64,000 nucleotides of DNA. Source: Clostridium uliginosum (GTDB lineage: Bacteria; Bacillota; Clostridia; Clostridiales; Clostridiaceae). The DNA lies in the NCBI RefSeq assembly GCF_900112485.1, contig NZ_FOMG01000006.1, positions 62,001 through 126,000 of the forward strand, read 5' to 3'. The position numbers and the translations under genes were made by a program. The notes beneath the pieces were generated by a model. The model made no database searches. It saw only the letters and a program-made list of their open reading frames with translations, and was not told the DNA's origin. Each line of letters starts with the position of its first letter. Position 1 is the first letter of the stretch. This document shows positions 63,263 to 64,000 of the stretch, one piece after another.

Positions 63263-63331
63263 AAAATAATATTTAAAAGAATTAATTAAATTTTTATTTG
63301 TAAATTATAAAGAACTATGTTAAGATATATC

Positions 63332-63678
63332 TTGCGAGCAAAACGTGCAATCGCTGCTGGGCTTGATCCAGGAGAGGAAAGTCGGGGCTCCATAGGGCAG
63401 GGTGCTGGATAACGTCCAGTCAAGGCGACTTGAAGGAAAGTGCAACAGAGATATACCGCCTAAGTTTACTTAGGTAAGGGTGGAAAGGTGAGGTAAGAGC
63501 TTACCAGCGTGATGGCGACTTCACGGCTATGTAAACCCCACTTGGAGCAAGACCGAATAGAGAGGCATTAAGGGATAGCCCGTCCCGCCTCCGGGTGCGT
63601 CGCTTGAACCTATTGGCAACAATAGGTCTAGATAGATGATTGCTTAATACAGAACCCCGCTTACGGCTTGTCTCGTTT
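63332..63678 (+). ncRNA. rnpB: RNase P RNA (type A)
   Basis: Catalytic RNA that matures tRNA 5' ends. Conserved blocks in order: GAGGAAAGTCGGGGCTCC, ATAGGGCAGGGTGCTGG, AGTGCAACAGAGATATACCG, AGGTAAGGGTGGAAAGGTGA, GGTAAGAGC, AAACCCCACTTGGAGCAAGA, GCTTGAACC, CTAGATAGATGATTGC and the 3' ACAGAACCCCGCTTACGG. Helix P1 pairs CGAG.CAA near the 5' end with TTG.CTCG near the 3' end. The layout is of the ancestral type A, unlike the type B of Bacillus. A terminator follows. Confidence 0.96.
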
Positions 63679-63690
63679 AATTGTAAAATA

Positions 63691-63718
63691 CACTAGGTTA
63701 ATGCCTAGTGTTTTTTTT
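63691..63718 (+). terminator. Terminator of rnpB
   Basis: CACTAGG (63691-63697), loop TTAATG, CCTAGTG (63704-63710), then eight T. Confidence 0.9.
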
Positions 63719-63734
63719 GTTCACTTTTATTTAA

Positions 63735-64000
63735 TTAAAAAATTTTTAATATTCCTAGAGTAGGTTCGAAATAGATTAAATAATTATTAAATTCACAGTA
63801 AATACCATATTTTTTTCGGTAGTTACTTATAGCTTCATTTAAAAAATTTTCTGTAACATCTAAATATTCAGCTAGCTCATATTTGTTTGTTGCTCCATCA
63901 TTATAAGCATTAATTAAATCTTCTAAACTTATAAGTGTTTCATTACCCCACCTGCGAGCTAGTAACTCTTGTTTTCTATTAATGATGTTATTATCATCAA
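63735..64000 (-). CDS. ImmA/IrrE-type protein, C-terminal part (truncated by window edge)
   Basis: The minus strand is open from the right edge to TAA at 63735-63737, about 88 codons. It reads INRKQELLARRWGNETLIS, then ELAEYLDVTENFLNEAISNY and ends LIYFEPTLGILKIF. This resembles the C-terminal region of clostridial ImmA/IrrE-family metallopeptidases often found with phage-type regulators. The HExxH catalytic motif would lie outside the window, so the call is tentative. Confidence 0.6.
   Translation of the reverse strand, partial: DDNNIINRKQELLARRWGNETLISLEDLINAYNDGATNKYELAEYLDVTENFLNEAISNYRKKYGIYCEFNNYLIYFEPTLGILKIF

Overview
The window is very AT-rich, densely coding chromosomal DNA from a motile, endospore-forming, anaerobic Gram-positive bacterium. 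Flagellar export genes, the spoIIA sigma-F operon, spoVA, gpr, spoIIP, yqfCD and a cotS-type kinase sit beside hrcA-grpE-dnaK-dnaJ, dnaG-rpoD and a type A RNase P RNA. This gene order and base composition fit Clostridium sensu stricto (cluster I). A solventogenic species near C. beijerinckii is my best guess, from recollection rather than a search.

Layout. 1-5.1 kb: end of a flagellar operon (flhF, flhG, PilZ protein, sigma-28, two unknown membrane proteins, then two rod/hook-basal-body genes). 5.3-12.8 kb: CBS/DRTGG pyrophosphatase on the minus strand, a P2A calcium-type ATPase, an unknown minus-strand gene, and thiC under a TPP riboswitch with its terminator. 13.3-25.4 kb: a DUF4003 protein, a Lon-like protease with an eroded ATPase site, spoIIAA-AB-sigF, spoVAC-AD-AE, a degenerate P-type ATPase and comEC. 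25.5-38.2 kb: holA, rpsT (minus), gpr, spoIIP, an unknown gene, lepA, hemW, and the CIRCE-controlled heat-shock operon. 38.4-55.3 kb: RNA and protein modification genes (trmB, prmA, rsmE, mtaB), hinT, rpsU-yqeY, yqfC-yqfD-pgpH-ybeY-dgkA/PAP2-era-recO, a DUF4342 protein, ccpN and ppdK. 55.3-64 kb: cotS-like kinase (minus), dgt, dnaG-rpoD, trmK, a Nif3-family gene, a small membrane protein, rnpB, and the end of an ImmA/IrrE-type protein.

The least explained content lies between genes. About thirty copies or fragments of palindromic repeats occupy the intergenic spaces. Families A and B are about 160 bp, begin (T)TAAGGCA.. or TTAGGCA.. and end with the reverse complement. They carry no ORF, appear inserted at TA, and in nine genes the element edge forms or overlaps the stop codon. 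In three other genes the element has supplied the last codons. Between copies the central hairpin changes sequence while staying paired, which suggests selection for structure. A third family (C, ends TAATATATATGTTCTAA) and one approximately 240-bp hairpin before era add to this.

Several translation starts are unusual. spoIIAA has a perfect Shine-Dalgarno separated from its ATG by a hairpin. The Lon-like gene and lepA appear to have tiny TTG-initiated leader ORFs ending in ATGA. The DUF4003 gene lacks a canonical start at its natural position, and recO probably uses CTG. All functions were assigned by reading the sequence; no database search was run.
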